Of a DNA stretch of 64,000 nucleotides, positions 1-8,389 are shown one piece after another (the first letter of the stretch is position 1; each line of letters begins with the position of its first letter). The DNA is taken from positions 1-64,000 of the forward strand of contig NZ_JRHO01000005.1 of assembly GCF_000765475.1 (NCBI RefSeq). The letters run 5' to 3'. The translations under genes were made by a program, and so were the position numbers. The stretch comes from Methanococcoides methylutens. Its GTDB lineage: Archaea > Halobacteriota > Methanosarcinia > Methanosarcinales > Methanosarcinaceae. The notes under the pieces were generated by a model. The model was not told where the DNA came from. It saw only the letters and a list, made by a program, of their open reading frames with translations, and did not search any database.

Positions 1-17
1 CTAGGATTCGTTCAAAT

Positions 18-89
18 GCCAAGGTGGCGGAGCGGCTACGCAATCGCCTGCAGAGCGATTCCATTCCGGTTCGAATCCGGACCTTGGCT
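18..89 (+). tRNA. tRNA-Cys (GCA)
   Basis: A complete cloverleaf can be folded. The acceptor stem pairs GCCAAGG (18-24) with CCTTGGC (82-88). The anticodon stem-loop spans 43-59 with anticodon GCA at 50-52. The T arm is at 65-81 with loop TTCGAAT. The unpaired base after the acceptor is T (89), which is the discriminator expected for tRNA-Cys. CCA is not encoded. The gene lies 46 bases upstream of 5S rRNA on the same strand, so the two are probably co-transcribed. Confidence 0.95.
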
Positions 90-134
90 TTCATCCGTTA
101 ACAAAAGTAATATCTGATTCATTAATATGAGTTA

Positions 135-261
135 GAGTACGGCGGCCATAGCGGCAGGGCAACTCCTGTTCCCATTCCGAACACAGAAGATAAGCCTGCC
201 CACGTTGCTTACTGTACTGAGGTACGAGAGTCCTCGAGAAATCTGCGTCGCTGCTGTGCTT
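135..261 (+). rRNA. rrf: 5S ribosomal RNA
   Basis: The sequence has the typical archaeal 5S core, including the stretch CCCATTCCGAACACAGAAG near 171-189 and the following TAAG. The terminal helix pairs 136-146 with 250-260, allowing G-U pairs, which sets the ends to within a few bases and gives about 125 nucleotides. A pyrimidine-rich stretch follows (261-282) and probably terminates transcription. No 16S or 23S sequence precedes it in the window, so either the rRNA operon lies upstream or this is a separate tRNA-Cys/5S unit. Confidence 0.93.
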
Positions 262-619
262 ACTCTATTTCCCTTCTTCTTTAACTGATCTTAACTCACT
301 AGCTTTGGGTTTGCTGTTCTGATATCTTTTTATTCATGATCACAATTTTGAAAATTCGAATTGCTATGAGCTATCGTTTCTCGTTTATTTCTTTGATTTC
401 CAACATAGTTACTCTGATCATATCATGAGTTTGCTAGGATCTAGATCTTCTTAATTATTCTTTACTCCAATGCTTAACTGCATCAAAATCTCCTGTAAAA
501 TCGAAGATTCTACGTGATAGTGAAAGGGACGCGCGCTGCAGAAGCGCTTATCTGGGTGCATGATCTGGCTCTACTTCCGCAGAATATATCTACTTTATTG
601 GATATATTAACTAGTTGTA
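262..619. other. Intergenic stretch without a recognised gene
   Basis: About 360 bases between 5S rRNA and the amidohydrolase gene. It starts with a T/C-rich tract likely to end the 5S transcript. Most of it is AT-rich with no convincing open frame. A GC-richer patch at about 525-590 contains short complementary pieces around GCGC, but I cannot fold it into a known RNA family. AT-rich sequence at 583-610 may hold the promoter of the next gene. Confidence 0.4.
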
Positions 620-1732
620 ATGTCATGTGAACAGATTATTTCTGGTACGATCATTCTTGGGGATGAACTGGAATCGATTGAAGGTTATATCTGCGTGGAG
701 AATGGACTCATAACTGAAATTGGTGAAGAGTCCACAAAAAGCAAGAATATCATTGCTCCATGCTTTGTTAATTCACACACTCATATCGGAGATTCCATTT
801 GTAAGGACCCAGTACTTGGTTCATGTGAGAACTTCAGGGTGAAAAAAGACCTTGATTCATTGGTACGTCCTCCTGATGGGTTAAAGCACAGGATACTCGG
901 AAAAACGTCCTATTCTGATTTGGTTAATTCCATGAGGTCAACTATAGAAGATATGTTGGGAACCGGAACCTGTGCTTTTGCTGATTTTAGAGAGGGCGGG
1001 GTTCTCGGTATCCTTGCATTAGAAGAGGCTATTGATAATCTCATCATTGACAGCATAATTCTTGGAAGGCCGAATGATTCCGATTCATCGATTGATTCTG
1101 TATTAGCAGATGTTAATAGAGTCCTTCGGCATGCAGATGGGCTTGGGATGAGTGGAACAAATGATGTTGATATGGAACTTCTGCGTAGATCCAGAAAGTC
1201 ATCAACAAATAAGAACAAGATGTTTGCTATCCATACGGGTGAAAAATCTGATAATGATATCGACAAAGCCCTCTCTCTTGATCCTGATCTTTTGATCCAC
1301 ATGACACAAGCAAAAAAATCAGATATAATGGCAGTTGCAGATGCTAATATCCCTGTTATTGTATGTCCCCGTTCTAACTTCATAACCGATGTGGGTATGG
1401 CTCCTATATCTGAAATGTTGGAATCTGGGGTTACTGTAGCAGTTGGTACTGACAATGTTATGCTGAATTCAGTTAATATGTTTTCTGAAATGGAGGTACT
1501 ATCCAAGGTTTTTGGTCTTGAGGATAGACAAGTATTTAAGATGTGCACGCTAAATGGGGCATCTATTCTGGGATTTAATAATATGGGTTCCATTAAGAAA
1601 GGTAACAAAGCCAATCTTATGATTCTGAATGGTACTTCCAATAACCTGATAGGTGTGAATGATCCGGTAAGCGGAATGGTCAGAAGAGGCAGGCCAGATG
1701 ATATTTTATCCATAATCCATGCAAACGAATGA
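620..1732 (+). CDS. Amidohydrolase (metal-dependent deaminase/chlorohydrolase family)
   Basis: A 370-residue metal-dependent hydrolase of the amidohydrolase superfamily, whose members deaminate bases and nucleosides or remove amide and halide groups. The metal-binding set is visible: HTH at residues 53-55, His in HTGE at 205-208, His227 in LIHMTQ, and Asp278 in VGTDN. The best family match is the cytosine deaminase/TrzN/SsnA type. A role in recycling 5'-deoxyadenosine or similar nucleosides is possible but not shown by the sequence. It is slightly shorter than the 400-450 residues of many relatives. The UspA gene follows at once, its frame overlapping the stop, which suggests co-transcription. 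The substrate is unknown. Confidence 0.85.
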   Translation: MSCEQIISGTIILGDELESIEGYICVENGLITEIGEESTKSKNIIAPCFVNSHTHIGDSICKDPVLGSCENFRVKKDLDSLVRPPDGLKHRILGKTSYSDLVNSMRSTIEDMLGTGTCAFADFREGGVLGILALEEAIDNLIIDSIILGRPNDSDSSIDSVLADVNRVLRHADGLGMSGTNDVDMELLRRSRKSSTNKNKMFAIHTGEKSDNDIDKALSLDPDLLIHMTQAKKSDIMAVADANIPVIVCPRSNFITDVGMAPISEMLESGVTVAVGTDNVMLNSVNMFSEMEVLSKVFGLEDRQVFKMCTLNGASILGFNNMGSIKKGNKANLMILNGTSNNLIGVNDPVSGMVRRGRPDDILSIIHANE

Positions 1733-1746
1733 TGGCGAGGGGTAAT

Positions 1747-2199
1747 ATGACAAGCGAATTGTACAAGAAAATATTGATAGCAACCGATGGTTCTGAAAAG
1801 AACAAAAAGGCAATATCTTATGGTATTGAATTTGCAAAGTTGAGTGGGGCAAAATTGTATGTTGTTTACGTGGTGGATACCGCTGCGTTTGCTTCAATTC
1901 CAATGGATGCAGGATGGGAAATGATGTATGAACTTCTGGAGACTGAAGGTAAAGATGCAGCAAAGGGAGTTGAAGAGCTTGCAGCAAATGCAGGTCTGGA
2001 ATCCGAATCTGCTGTCCTCGAAGGTCACCCCAGCCATGAGATAATTGAATTTGCAAAGAACAATGGCATTGATTTGATAGTAATGGGTACACTTGGAAAG
2101 ACCGGAATTGACAGGTTCCTCCTTGGAAGTGTGGCCGAAAAGATCACTCGCAACTCAGAAGTTCCCGTACTTATTGTACGTGGTGACAAAAACGAATAA
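1747..2199 (+). CDS. Universal stress protein (UspA family)
   Basis: A 150-residue small cytoplasmic UspA-fold protein. The N-terminal strand KILIATDGSE and the C-terminal ATP-binding motif GTLGKTGIDRFLLGS are both intact, so it is expected to be of the ATP-binding class. I place the start at ATG 1747 because GAGGGGT (about 1737-1743) sits just upstream. The in-frame ATG at 1729, overlapping the previous stop, would add six residues without a ribosome binding site. UspA proteins are stress-linked nucleotide binders of unclear biochemical role. It is probably translated from the same message as the upstream amidohydrolase and the downstream CBS protein. Confidence 0.9.
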   Translation: MTSELYKKILIATDGSEKNKKAISYGIEFAKLSGAKLYVVYVVDTAAFASIPMDAGWEMMYELLETEGKDAAKGVEELAANAGLESESAVLEGHPSHEIIEFAKNNGIDLIVMGTLGKTGIDRFLLGSVAEKITRNSEVPVLIVRGDKNE

Positions 2200-2223
2200 A
2201 ATCAATATTGAGGTTTAAAAAAC

Positions 2224-3075
2224 ATGCCTAAGGACACACTCGTTAGAGACGTAATGGTAAAGGATGTTGCATTTGTATCTCTTCCCGGCTCAAGGGATGA
2301 GGTCCTTTCCATTCTGAAAGACAAGCGGGTTTCAGGACTGCCTGTTATTAAAGACAATAAAGTGGTCGGTATTGTAAGTCGATCCAACTTACTGAAGAAT
2401 CCCACTGAAGAGCAGTTGGCACTATTGATGGCACGTGACCCTGTTACAATAACTTCTGATGAGGATATCACAATTGCAGCCCGTCTTCTTCTTAAACACG
2501 GCATAAGGAGAATTCCTGTAGTTGATGATGATAAACTTGTGGGTCTCATCTCAGTTGCCGATGTCGTAGGCGGCATGGTGGATCTGGATATTACTGATCC
2601 GATCAGTGAATATCTTAACCATGGGGTTGGCCCTGTTTGGTCTCAAACTCCTCTCCCTGTAGTTGCCCGACATATGGAACTTGCTCACGTTAAGGCAGTT
2701 CCTGTTATCGACTCATCTCTTGATCTCGTAGGTATCATCTCAGACAGGGATATAATAAGCTCAAGTGTTATCGAGGATTCTGTTGAAATGTCTGACATGT
2801 CTGCAGGTTCTGATGACGATGAGTGGACCTGGGAAAGTATGAGGGACACAATGAGCATCTATTATAGTGTCTCAAGGATCAAAGTCCCGGAAGTTCCTGT
2901 GGAAGATGTCATGGTGAAAGACCCTATCACAGCATCAATCAACATGGGTGTTAGTGAATGTGCACTTAAAATGAAAAGGCATAGAATAGATCAGATGCCT
3001 GTTGTAGATGCAAATCAGAAATTTATCGGACTTTTGAGGGATCGCTACCTGTTAAAAGCACTTCTTAAGTACTGA
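2224..3075 (+). CDS. Four-CBS-domain protein
   Basis: A 283-residue protein made almost entirely of four CBS domains, at about residues 1-60, 65-120, 130-180 and 225-283. Each shows the VxDVMVKDxxxV / GLPVIxDNKxVGIIS pattern. A linker rich in acidic residues and aromatic residues (about 185-220, with WTWESMRD) separates domains three and four. Paired CBS domains (Bateman modules) bind AMP, ATP, SAM or other adenosine ligands and act as energy or metabolite sensors. No catalytic domain is attached, so the partner protein is unknown. The gene is 24 bases downstream of the UspA gene, and both are nucleotide-binding stress-type proteins, so a shared regulatory role is plausible. Confidence 0.9.
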   Translation: MPKDTLVRDVMVKDVAFVSLPGSRDEVLSILKDKRVSGLPVIKDNKVVGIVSRSNLLKNPTEEQLALLMARDPVTITSDEDITIAARLLLKHGIRRIPVVDDDKLVGLISVADVVGGMVDLDITDPISEYLNHGVGPVWSQTPLPVVARHMELAHVKAVPVIDSSLDLVGIISDRDIISSSVIEDSVEMSDMSAGSDDDEWTWESMRDTMSIYYSVSRIKVPEVPVEDVMVKDPITASINMGVSECALKMKRHRIDQMPVVDANQKFIGLLRDRYLLKALLKY

Positions 3076-3143
3076 TTCTGAAGTTGCCAGGGACATTTGG
3101 TCTCTGGTATTTTGTTTTATTTATTTTCATAGGTTGTTTTGTT

Positions 3144-3827
3144 ATGGATAGGCCATTTACTTTCATTAATTCAGCAATGTCTGCTGATGGTAAGATCTCC
3201 ACAAAGGAACGAAAGCAGGTTCGTATCTCTGGTGATGTGGATTTTGATCGGATGGATGAGCTTCGTGCAACTTCTGATGCCATCATGGTTGGAATAGGCA
3301 CTGTTCTTGCAGATGATCCAAGCCTTACTGTCAAGTCTGAGGCACGACGTGCTGCTCGCAAGAACAAAGGTGCTGATGAAAATCCAGTTCGTATTGTAAT
3401 TGATAGTAAAGGAAGAACTCCTCTGGATGCTGATATCTTCATAAAAGGTGAGGGTAAACGTGTAGTTGCAGTTTCAGGTTCAGCACCTGCTGATAAGGTT
3501 GAGGAGCTTCAGCAGAAAGCATTGGTCATAAGAACAGGGGATGATCAGGTTGATTTGTGTGCATTAATGAAAGAACTGAATTCCATGGGTATAAAGCGCC
3601 TTATGGTGGAGGGCGGAGCAACTCTTAACTGGGCTATGCTTTCAAACGGTCTTGTGGATGAAGTATATTCATTCGTAGGCAATCTGTTGATAGGTGGTGC
3701 CAGTGCTCCAACTCTTGTCGATGGGTCGGGCTTTGCAGAATCTGATATATTGTCACTGGAACTTATGAGTATGGAAAAGATGGATGAAGGCGTTCTCCTG
3801 AAGTGGGCCGTTATTAACACTGGCTAA
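3144..3827 (+). CDS. 2,5-diamino-6-(ribosylamino)-4(3H)-pyrimidinone 5'-phosphate reductase (RibD C-terminal type)
   Basis: A 227-residue single-domain reductase of the RibD-C/dihydrofolate-reductase-like fold. In archaea it uses NADPH to reduce the ribosyl side chain of the diamino-pyrimidinone phosphate, an early step towards riboflavin and, through it, FAD and F420. Visible hallmarks are FINSAMSADGKIS at the N terminus, the DAIMVGIGTVLADDPSLTV segment, and the C-terminal MVEGGATLNWAML motif. I chose ATG 3144, whose protein begins MDRPFTFIN as in the family. An upstream TTG at 3084 would add 20 hydrophobic residues not expected for this enzyme. The gene sits alone between the CBS gene and the thioredoxin/CcdA pair. 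Confidence 0.9.
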   Translation: MDRPFTFINSAMSADGKISTKERKQVRISGDVDFDRMDELRATSDAIMVGIGTVLADDPSLTVKSEARRAARKNKGADENPVRIVIDSKGRTPLDADIFIKGEGKRVVAVSGSAPADKVEELQQKALVIRTGDDQVDLCALMKELNSMGIKRLMVEGGATLNWAMLSNGLVDEVYSFVGNLLIGGASAPTLVDGSGFAESDILSLELMSMEKMDEGVLLKWAVINTG

Positions 3828-3996
3828 TGGTTAATTTTGTTATATCATCTCAAGTTTTATTTTTTTCAACATCGGTTTTGTCACATTGTGTCAATATCAT
3901 GCAAAACCTTTAAATTGGAACAAATCTATTTTTATTTCTCTGCTGATATAATGGTTGCTTAAATAGGATTATATCATACTTTTAATTGGTGATGGT

Positions 3997-4503
3997 ATGA
4001 GGTCAAAAATATATCTTTTTGGATTGATCCTGGGTTTCGTCCTTATTGCAGGATGTGTTACAGATGTAACTCCTGTGAATGATGCCGGATTATTAGAATC
4101 GGGTGAAAGGGTAGCTATCCTTGTTACAGAACAACAGCAAATAGATGATGCACTTGTAAATGGTCCTGTTCTTATCAAAGCAGGTGCTGACTGGTGCCCT
4201 CCATGCAGGCAATTGGATCCTGTAATCGATGAGCTTGCAAGAGACTATGAAGGGCGTGCAACAGTTATGTATATTGACACTGAGCTTACTCCTGGTCTTG
4301 GCGCCAGGTTTAATGTATACTCCATACCTGACACAACTGTGATAGTTGACATTGAGGATGGGGACTATTTGTTCATGAGGTATGATGGTGCTACAGAATT
4401 GGATCGCAACAAAGCCAGAGTGATCGGGTATATGGAAAAAGGAACTTTTGAGACGATTCTTGATCATGCGATCGAATACCGGGAGGAAGTTTCCGGGGAC
4501 TAA
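3997..4503 (+). CDS. Thioredoxin-fold lipoprotein
   Basis: A 168-residue exported thioredoxin-like protein. The first 20 residues form a short signal sequence ending in LIAGC, a lipobox with Cys20 as the anchoring residue. The active site ADWCPPC lies at residues 64-70, within a normal thioredoxin fold (VLIKAGADWC, then MYIDTELTPGLGARFNVYSIPDTTVI with the cis-proline). It should act outside the membrane, reducing or oxidising thiols. The CcdA-like gene follows after 45 bases, and such membrane proteins carry electrons to extracytoplasmic thioredoxins, so the two are predicted partners. A TATA-like AT stretch near 3906-3915 may be the promoter. Confidence 0.88.
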   Translation: MRSKIYLFGLILGFVLIAGCVTDVTPVNDAGLLESGERVAILVTEQQQIDDALVNGPVLIKAGADWCPPCRQLDPVIDELARDYEGRATVMYIDTELTPGLGARFNVYSIPDTTVIVDIEDGDYLFMRYDGATELDRNKARVIGYMEKGTFETILDHAIEYREEVSGD

Positions 4504-4548
4504 CACTCCTTTGAATACATTTTATATCGAGATACTGGGTGATCAAAA

Positions 4549-5193
4549 GTGGTATTTGGAGGCGTGACTCCGTTAGCGGCATTTATAGCAGGTTTGATTA
4601 GTATATTCTCTCCATGTGTCCTTCCGCTTTTACCTGCAATATTTGCTTATTCGACCTCTAAAGGACCATTAAGGCCGCTTGCAATAGTATTCGGCCTTAC
4701 AATATCCTTTACTATTATGGGAGTTGTAACATCTGCATTTGGTTCGATGTTCCAGCAATATCTTCCATATCTTAGCTTATTTGCAGGTCTTATTATCATA
4801 CTTTTTGGAGTCACACTACTCTTCGATCTTGGTACTTTCAACATATTTGGTAATCTTTCCGGAATTGGTGTGCAAGAAAAAGGTTTCCTCGGGGGATTAC
4901 TTTTTGGAATGTCGCTTGGCATCATATGGATACCTTGTGTAGGTCCGATATTAGCATCCATTCTTACATTGGTGGCTATTGAAGGCGACATTGCCTATGG
5001 TGCTTTCCTGCTTTTCATTTACTCAATGGGGCTAGGTATCCCAATGCTTGTGATGGCATATTCTGCGAATATCTCTTCATCAGCTCTTAGCAGCATCGCG
5101 AAGTATGACTCGTATCTCAAAAAAGGTGCAGGTGTAGTATTGATATTTGTTGGGCTGTGGATGCTTTATACCAATGTCCTGTTAAGACTGTAA
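4549..5193 (+). CDS. ccdA: CcdA/DsbD-type transmembrane thiol-electron transporter
   Basis: A 214-residue membrane protein with about six hydrophobic segments. It belongs to the cytochrome c biogenesis (CcdA/DsbD beta domain) family, which moves reducing equivalents from cytoplasmic thioredoxin across the membrane. The two key cysteines are present: Cys23 in FSPCVLPLLP and Cys130 in IIWIPCVGPIL. The start is GTG 4549; no stronger start is in frame. Its neighbour is the thioredoxin lipoprotein. Because c-type cytochromes need reduced haem-binding cysteines, the pair may serve maturation of the five-haem cytochrome encoded at 20.9 kb. That link is inference. Confidence 0.9.
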   Translation: MVFGGVTPLAAFIAGLISIFSPCVLPLLPAIFAYSTSKGPLRPLAIVFGLTISFTIMGVVTSAFGSMFQQYLPYLSLFAGLIIILFGVTLLFDLGTFNIFGNLSGIGVQEKGFLGGLLFGMSLGIIWIPCVGPILASILTLVAIEGDIAYGAFLLFIYSMGLGIPMLVMAYSANISSSALSSIAKYDSYLKKGAGVVLIFVGLWMLYTNVLLRL

Positions 5194-5294
5194 TCTCTCT
5201 ATATGGTGGATTATTGCTACGATCGCAATAAATGAAGTTCTGCTTTAGTAATAGAGATAAAATAAAAGATTGAAGAAAAGGTCGGTGTATGGTA

Positions 5295-6020
5295 TTAACA
5301 CTCGTCCTTTTCTTTTGCAATGGCAACAAGCTCGTTGACACAGGCAACTGCCATTGGTGTTCCGCCACGTGTTCCGATGCAGGTGATGGATGGAACGTCC
5401 ATCTTCCTTACTTCTTCCTTGGATTCTGCGGCGTTAACGAACCCAACAGGGGTTCCGACTATAAGTGCCGGTTTGATGCCGTGTTCGATCATCCTGCACA
5501 CTGCAAGTGCTGCAGATGGTGCATTTCCGATGGCCACAATAGAACCTTCAAGCCTGTCCCTTGCTAATAGGAACCCTGCAGCAGTTCTTGTTATGCCATA
5601 TTTCTTGGCAACTTCTGCATTCTGGTCTTCATCAAGGACACAGATTACTTCACAGTCATGTCCTTTCTTTGTAATTCCAGCTTTGACCATGTTGATATCT
5701 ACGAAAATTGGAGCGCCATTTTTGATAGCTTCCACTCCTGCATCTACAGGATTGTTGGTGTAGGACATGATATCTGCAACTGATGGATCTCCTGTGGAGA
5801 TCACACAACGTTGAGTTACACGTTCTTCAGGGGTTTCCTTTTCTCCCTTAACTATAAGATCATGAGCAATGCGACGACTTGTCATGTAGATGGTCTTAGC
5901 TTCATCTGTGCGAGCACCGGAGTCAGAACAATCTTTAATGAGCTCCTGATCGATGTTCACTGTCATCTCTACCAGATCTTCAAGTTCCGGGATGTCCTTA
6001 TTGTTGTTTTCAGTAGTCAT
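5295..6020 (-). CDS. cbiC: Cobalt-precorrin-8 methylmutase (CbiC)
   Basis: A 241-residue enzyme that moves a methyl group from C11 to C12, turning cobalt-precorrin-8 into cobyrinate. Family signatures include MTSRRIAHDL with the likely catalytic His53, TGDPSVADIM, PIFVDINMVKAGI, and the C-terminal PALIVGTPVGFVNAAESKE. About 30 N-terminal residues are polar and acidic. It is the last gene of the minus-strand corrin cluster and its start overlaps the end of cbiH by 11 bases, implying translational coupling. Confidence 0.95.
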   Translation of the reverse strand: MTTENNNKDIPELEDLVEMTVNIDQELIKDCSDSGARTDEAKTIYMTSRRIAHDLIVKGEKETPEERVTQRCVISTGDPSVADIMSYTNNPVDAGVEAIKNGAPIFVDINMVKAGITKKGHDCEVICVLDEDQNAEVAKKYGITRTAAGFLLARDRLEGSIVAIGNAPSAALAVCRMIEHGIKPALIVGTPVGFVNAAESKEEVRKMDVPSITCIGTRGGTPMAVACVNELVAIAKEKDEC

Positions 6021-6813
6021 ATTTCCTCTGATACCCCCTGGGTGTGATTATCTTCTCGCCTTTCTCATTCTTCCAGATGCGAGAATCAGCATTACAGACA
6101 ATGATCATTGTGCTCATATCTACCCAGTCATTATAGTCAAGCACATCTTCAAGGGTTGTGACAATGTAGTCCTGGCTCTCACCACGAAGTGCGTTCTTGA
6201 CAAGTCCTACTGGTACTGATCCGTCCTTGTGCTTCTTTATGATCTCAATAGCCCTTGAGAAATTGGAATGGCGCTGCCTGCTCTTTGGGTTGTATAGTGA
6301 TATCACAAAATCAGCAGATGCTGCTGCATCCAGGCGCTTCTCAATTACTTCCCATGGTGTAAGGAGGTCACTAAGACTGATAACTGAAAAATCATTTACA
6401 ATAGGTGCACCGAGTACACTTGCACCGGCAGTGATGGCAGTAACTCCGGGAAGCACTTCTACATCGACATCAAGATCTTCGTGCTCTGCAACTTCAAGAA
6501 CAAGACCTGCCATGCCATAGACATTTGCATCTCCGCCACTTATCATGGAAACGACCTTGTTCTCTTTAGCAAGGTTTACTGCCTTTTTAGCACGGTCTAC
6601 TTCTTTACCCATTGCACTGCGGATGATCTCCTGTTCTCCCAGGAGACTTTCCATCTGATCAAGATATGTGCCGTTGCCGACAATATAATCTGAATTCAGT
6701 ATAACGTCTCTGGCACGTACAGTAAGCTGTTCAACAGAGCCAGGTCCAATGCCGATAATAAATAATTTACCATTTTCATTTTCATTCTGCGATTGCAATT
6801 GTGATCCTTCCAT
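6010..6813 (-). CDS. cbiH: Cobalt-precorrin-3 C17-methyltransferase (CbiH)
   Basis: A 267-residue SAM-dependent tetrapyrrole methyltransferase that methylates C17 and drives ring contraction in the anaerobic corrin pathway. The glycine-rich IIGIGPGSVEQLT near the N terminus, MISGGDANVYGMAG and LPGVTAITAGASVLGAPI, followed by SLYNPKSRQR, are the CbiH/CobJ pattern. The first 15 residues are an N/E/Q-rich tail not expected in the core enzyme, so a start further inside is possible. It overlaps the upstream cbiG C-terminal gene by 32 bases. Confidence 0.95.
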   Translation of the reverse strand: MEGSQLQSQNENENGKLFIIGIGPGSVEQLTVRARDVILNSDYIVGNGTYLDQMESLLGEQEIIRSAMGKEVDRAKKAVNLAKENKVVSMISGGDANVYGMAGLVLEVAEHEDLDVDVEVLPGVTAITAGASVLGAPIVNDFSVISLSDLLTPWEVIEKRLDAAASADFVISLYNPKSRQRHSNFSRAIEIIKKHKDGSVPVGLVKNALRGESQDYIVTTLEDVLDYNDWVDMSTMIIVCNADSRIWKNEKGEKIITPRGYQRKYDY

Positions 6814-7135
6814 ATACTTTTTTTTCCAGTATCAATTTCTTATTATCAGATAACGCTAATGCTGCCGGCTCAGCAACACCTTTGAGGCCAAATCGGCTTG
6901 CTTGTGAGTCGGATGGCACTTCAAAAGCGTTCAGGACGTCATTAGGCAGGAACTTTATCTCAAATCCCATTTTATCTATCGCTTCTATTAGGCCGGTCTC
7001 GTTCTCCTTTAGGGTGGATGATGCGAACATCTTTATTTCACTTTCATCCCTTCCGACCTCATTCAAAGCATGCTTTACAGCATCGATGACCTCTTCGGAT
7101 GATACGCCTCTGCGAGCGCCTATTCCAAAGTACAT
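6782..7135 (-). CDS. cbiG: CbiG C-terminal domain protein
   Basis: A 117-residue protein equal to the C-terminal domain of CbiG/CobE: GIGARRGVSSEEVIDAV at the N terminus, FASSTLKENETGLIEA, and SRFGLKGVAEPAAL near the end. Full-length CbiG opens the lactone of cobalt-precorrin-5A and releases acetaldehyde. Here this domain is a separate reading frame that begins at the stop codon of the N-terminal gene (TAATG, one base shared). The two products probably assemble, or the break is a natural or sequencing frameshift. Confidence 0.88.
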   Translation of the reverse strand: MYFGIGARRGVSSEEVIDAVKHALNEVGRDESEIKMFASSTLKENETGLIEAIDKMGFEIKFLPNDVLNAFEVPSDSQASRFGLKGVAEPAALALSDNKKLILEKKVYGRITIAIAE

Positions 7136-7647
7136 TACTGGTCCGCCTTCTCTTTTTTCAACACCGAAACATCATTTTCCACGATAACGATCTTTGGGCC
7201 CTTTATCTCCAGGACTTCCACGTCCTGATCAAGTAGGGCACAGTTAACATCCCTCGTGGATTCCTTGTTAACAATGTCGTATCCCAGCTTTGCTGCAATA
7301 CCTTCTACAGAGTTGCGATTGTGTACTTCAGTAGCTGTGGTTATAACGGGAACTACGCCCATCTCGGATATTTTGCGTACAAGCTCATTTGCACCATGAT
7401 GTCCTCCGAGCAGTGATATGGCGAAGTTCAGATTGGAATCGACCACCACTACGGCGGGGTCTTCCCATTTATCGACTACCAGTGGTGCGATTTCACGCAC
7501 GACTATGCCTGTTGCAAAGACTGCAACCAATGCCTGGTAGTCTTTGAAGATCTCCTCAAAGATCCCCTTTTTGTAAATAATAACATCTGCATCGATGTGG
7601 TCTGCGAGCTTGTTGGCCACATCGAGATTACGTTCAAATGTTATCAC
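7135..7647 (-). CDS. cbiG: CbiG N-terminal and central domain protein
   Basis: A 170-residue protein matching the N-terminal and middle part of CbiG. Typical segments are [28 protein letters not shown] and [16 protein letters not shown], followed by [19 protein letters not shown]. The ATG at 7647 gives [18 protein letters not shown], and it overlaps the end of cbiF by four bases. The stop at 7135-7137 falls where a linker to the C-terminal domain would lie. Together the two pieces total 287 residues, near the lower end for an intact CbiG. Confidence 0.88.
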   Translation of the reverse strand: MITFERNLDVANKLADHIDADVIIYKKGIFEEIFKDYQALVAVFATGIVVREIAPLVVDKWEDPAVVVVDSNLNFAISLLGGHHGANELVRKISEMGVVPVITTATEVHNRNSVEGIAAKLGYDIVNKESTRDVNCALLDQDVEVLEIKGPKIVIVENDVSVLKKEKADQ

Positions 7648-8375
7648 AGCGGTTCTTGTGCTACTCCGTATAAGTGTGACCTCCTGTAATCGACAGGGTC
7701 TACTACACCGCCGATAAGGATCATTGCGCTGCGTATGATGCCTTCATCCTTTACCTTCTGTGCAATGTCCGCTACTGTGCCATAAATGATCTTCTGGTCA
7801 GGCCAGGATGCGTGGAATACAACAGCCACTGGGGTATCGTCTGAATACTCAACCTTTTCCATGATCTCTTCGATCTTTTGGGTGCCAAGGAAGACTGCCA
7901 TTGTGGTATTGTGCTTTGACAGACCTTTCAGATCATCTTCTTCCAGTGTTTTTCCTGCAGGACGTGTGATAATGAGGGTGTCGGAAACACCATTGAGTGT
8001 AAGCTGGGTGCCAAGTGCTGCAGCAGTTGCGAAAACAGAAGAGACTCCTGGTACACGCTCTACTGTAATATCGTACTTCTTTAGCTCTTCCATCTGCTCA
8101 ACGACGTTACCGTAGAGGGATGGATCTCCGCTGTGCAGGCGTACGACCTTCTTTCCTTCCTTAATGGCATCTGCCATTTTCTTTGTGATCTCGTCAAGGG
8201 TCAGACCATAACTGTCTACCTTCTCCCCCTTGCAGTAGTTGACGACTTCAGGATTCACAAGTGAACCTGCGTAGACAACAAGATCTGCTTCTTCCAGTTT
8301 CTCGCGTCCAAGAAGTGTGATAAGTTTTGGGTTTCCCGGTCCGGCACCCACAAAAGTAATTACATTGTCTGTCAT
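7644..8375 (-). CDS. cbiF: Cobalt-precorrin-4 C11-methyltransferase (CbiF)
   Basis: A 243-residue SAM-dependent methyltransferase that methylates C11 of cobalt-precorrin-4. It carries the family motifs [47 protein letters not shown] and [19 protein letters not shown], and ends with the [11 protein letters not shown] tail. Length is normal for the family. It overlaps the downstream cbiG N-terminal gene by four bases and follows cbiL after a short gap, so the cluster is one transcript. Confidence 0.95.
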   Translation of the reverse strand: MTDNVITFVGAGPGNPKLITLLGREKLEEADLVVYAGSLVNPEVVNYCKGEKVDSYGLTLDEITKKMADAIKEGKKVVRLHSGDPSLYGNVVEQMEELKKYDITVERVPGVSSVFATAAALGTQLTLNGVSDTLIITRPAGKTLEEDDLKGLSKHNTTMAVFLGTQKIEEIMEKVEYSDDTPVAVVFHASWPDQKIIYGTVADIAQKVKDEGIIRSAMILIGGVVDPVDYRRSHLYGVAQEPL

Positions 8376-8389
8376 TTCAGATGACCTCT

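Noticed and set aside
910..1713. 267-codon minus-strand frame opposite the amidohydrolase
   Set aside because: The plus strand encodes a complete enzyme with all metal ligands; the mirror frame shows no family features.
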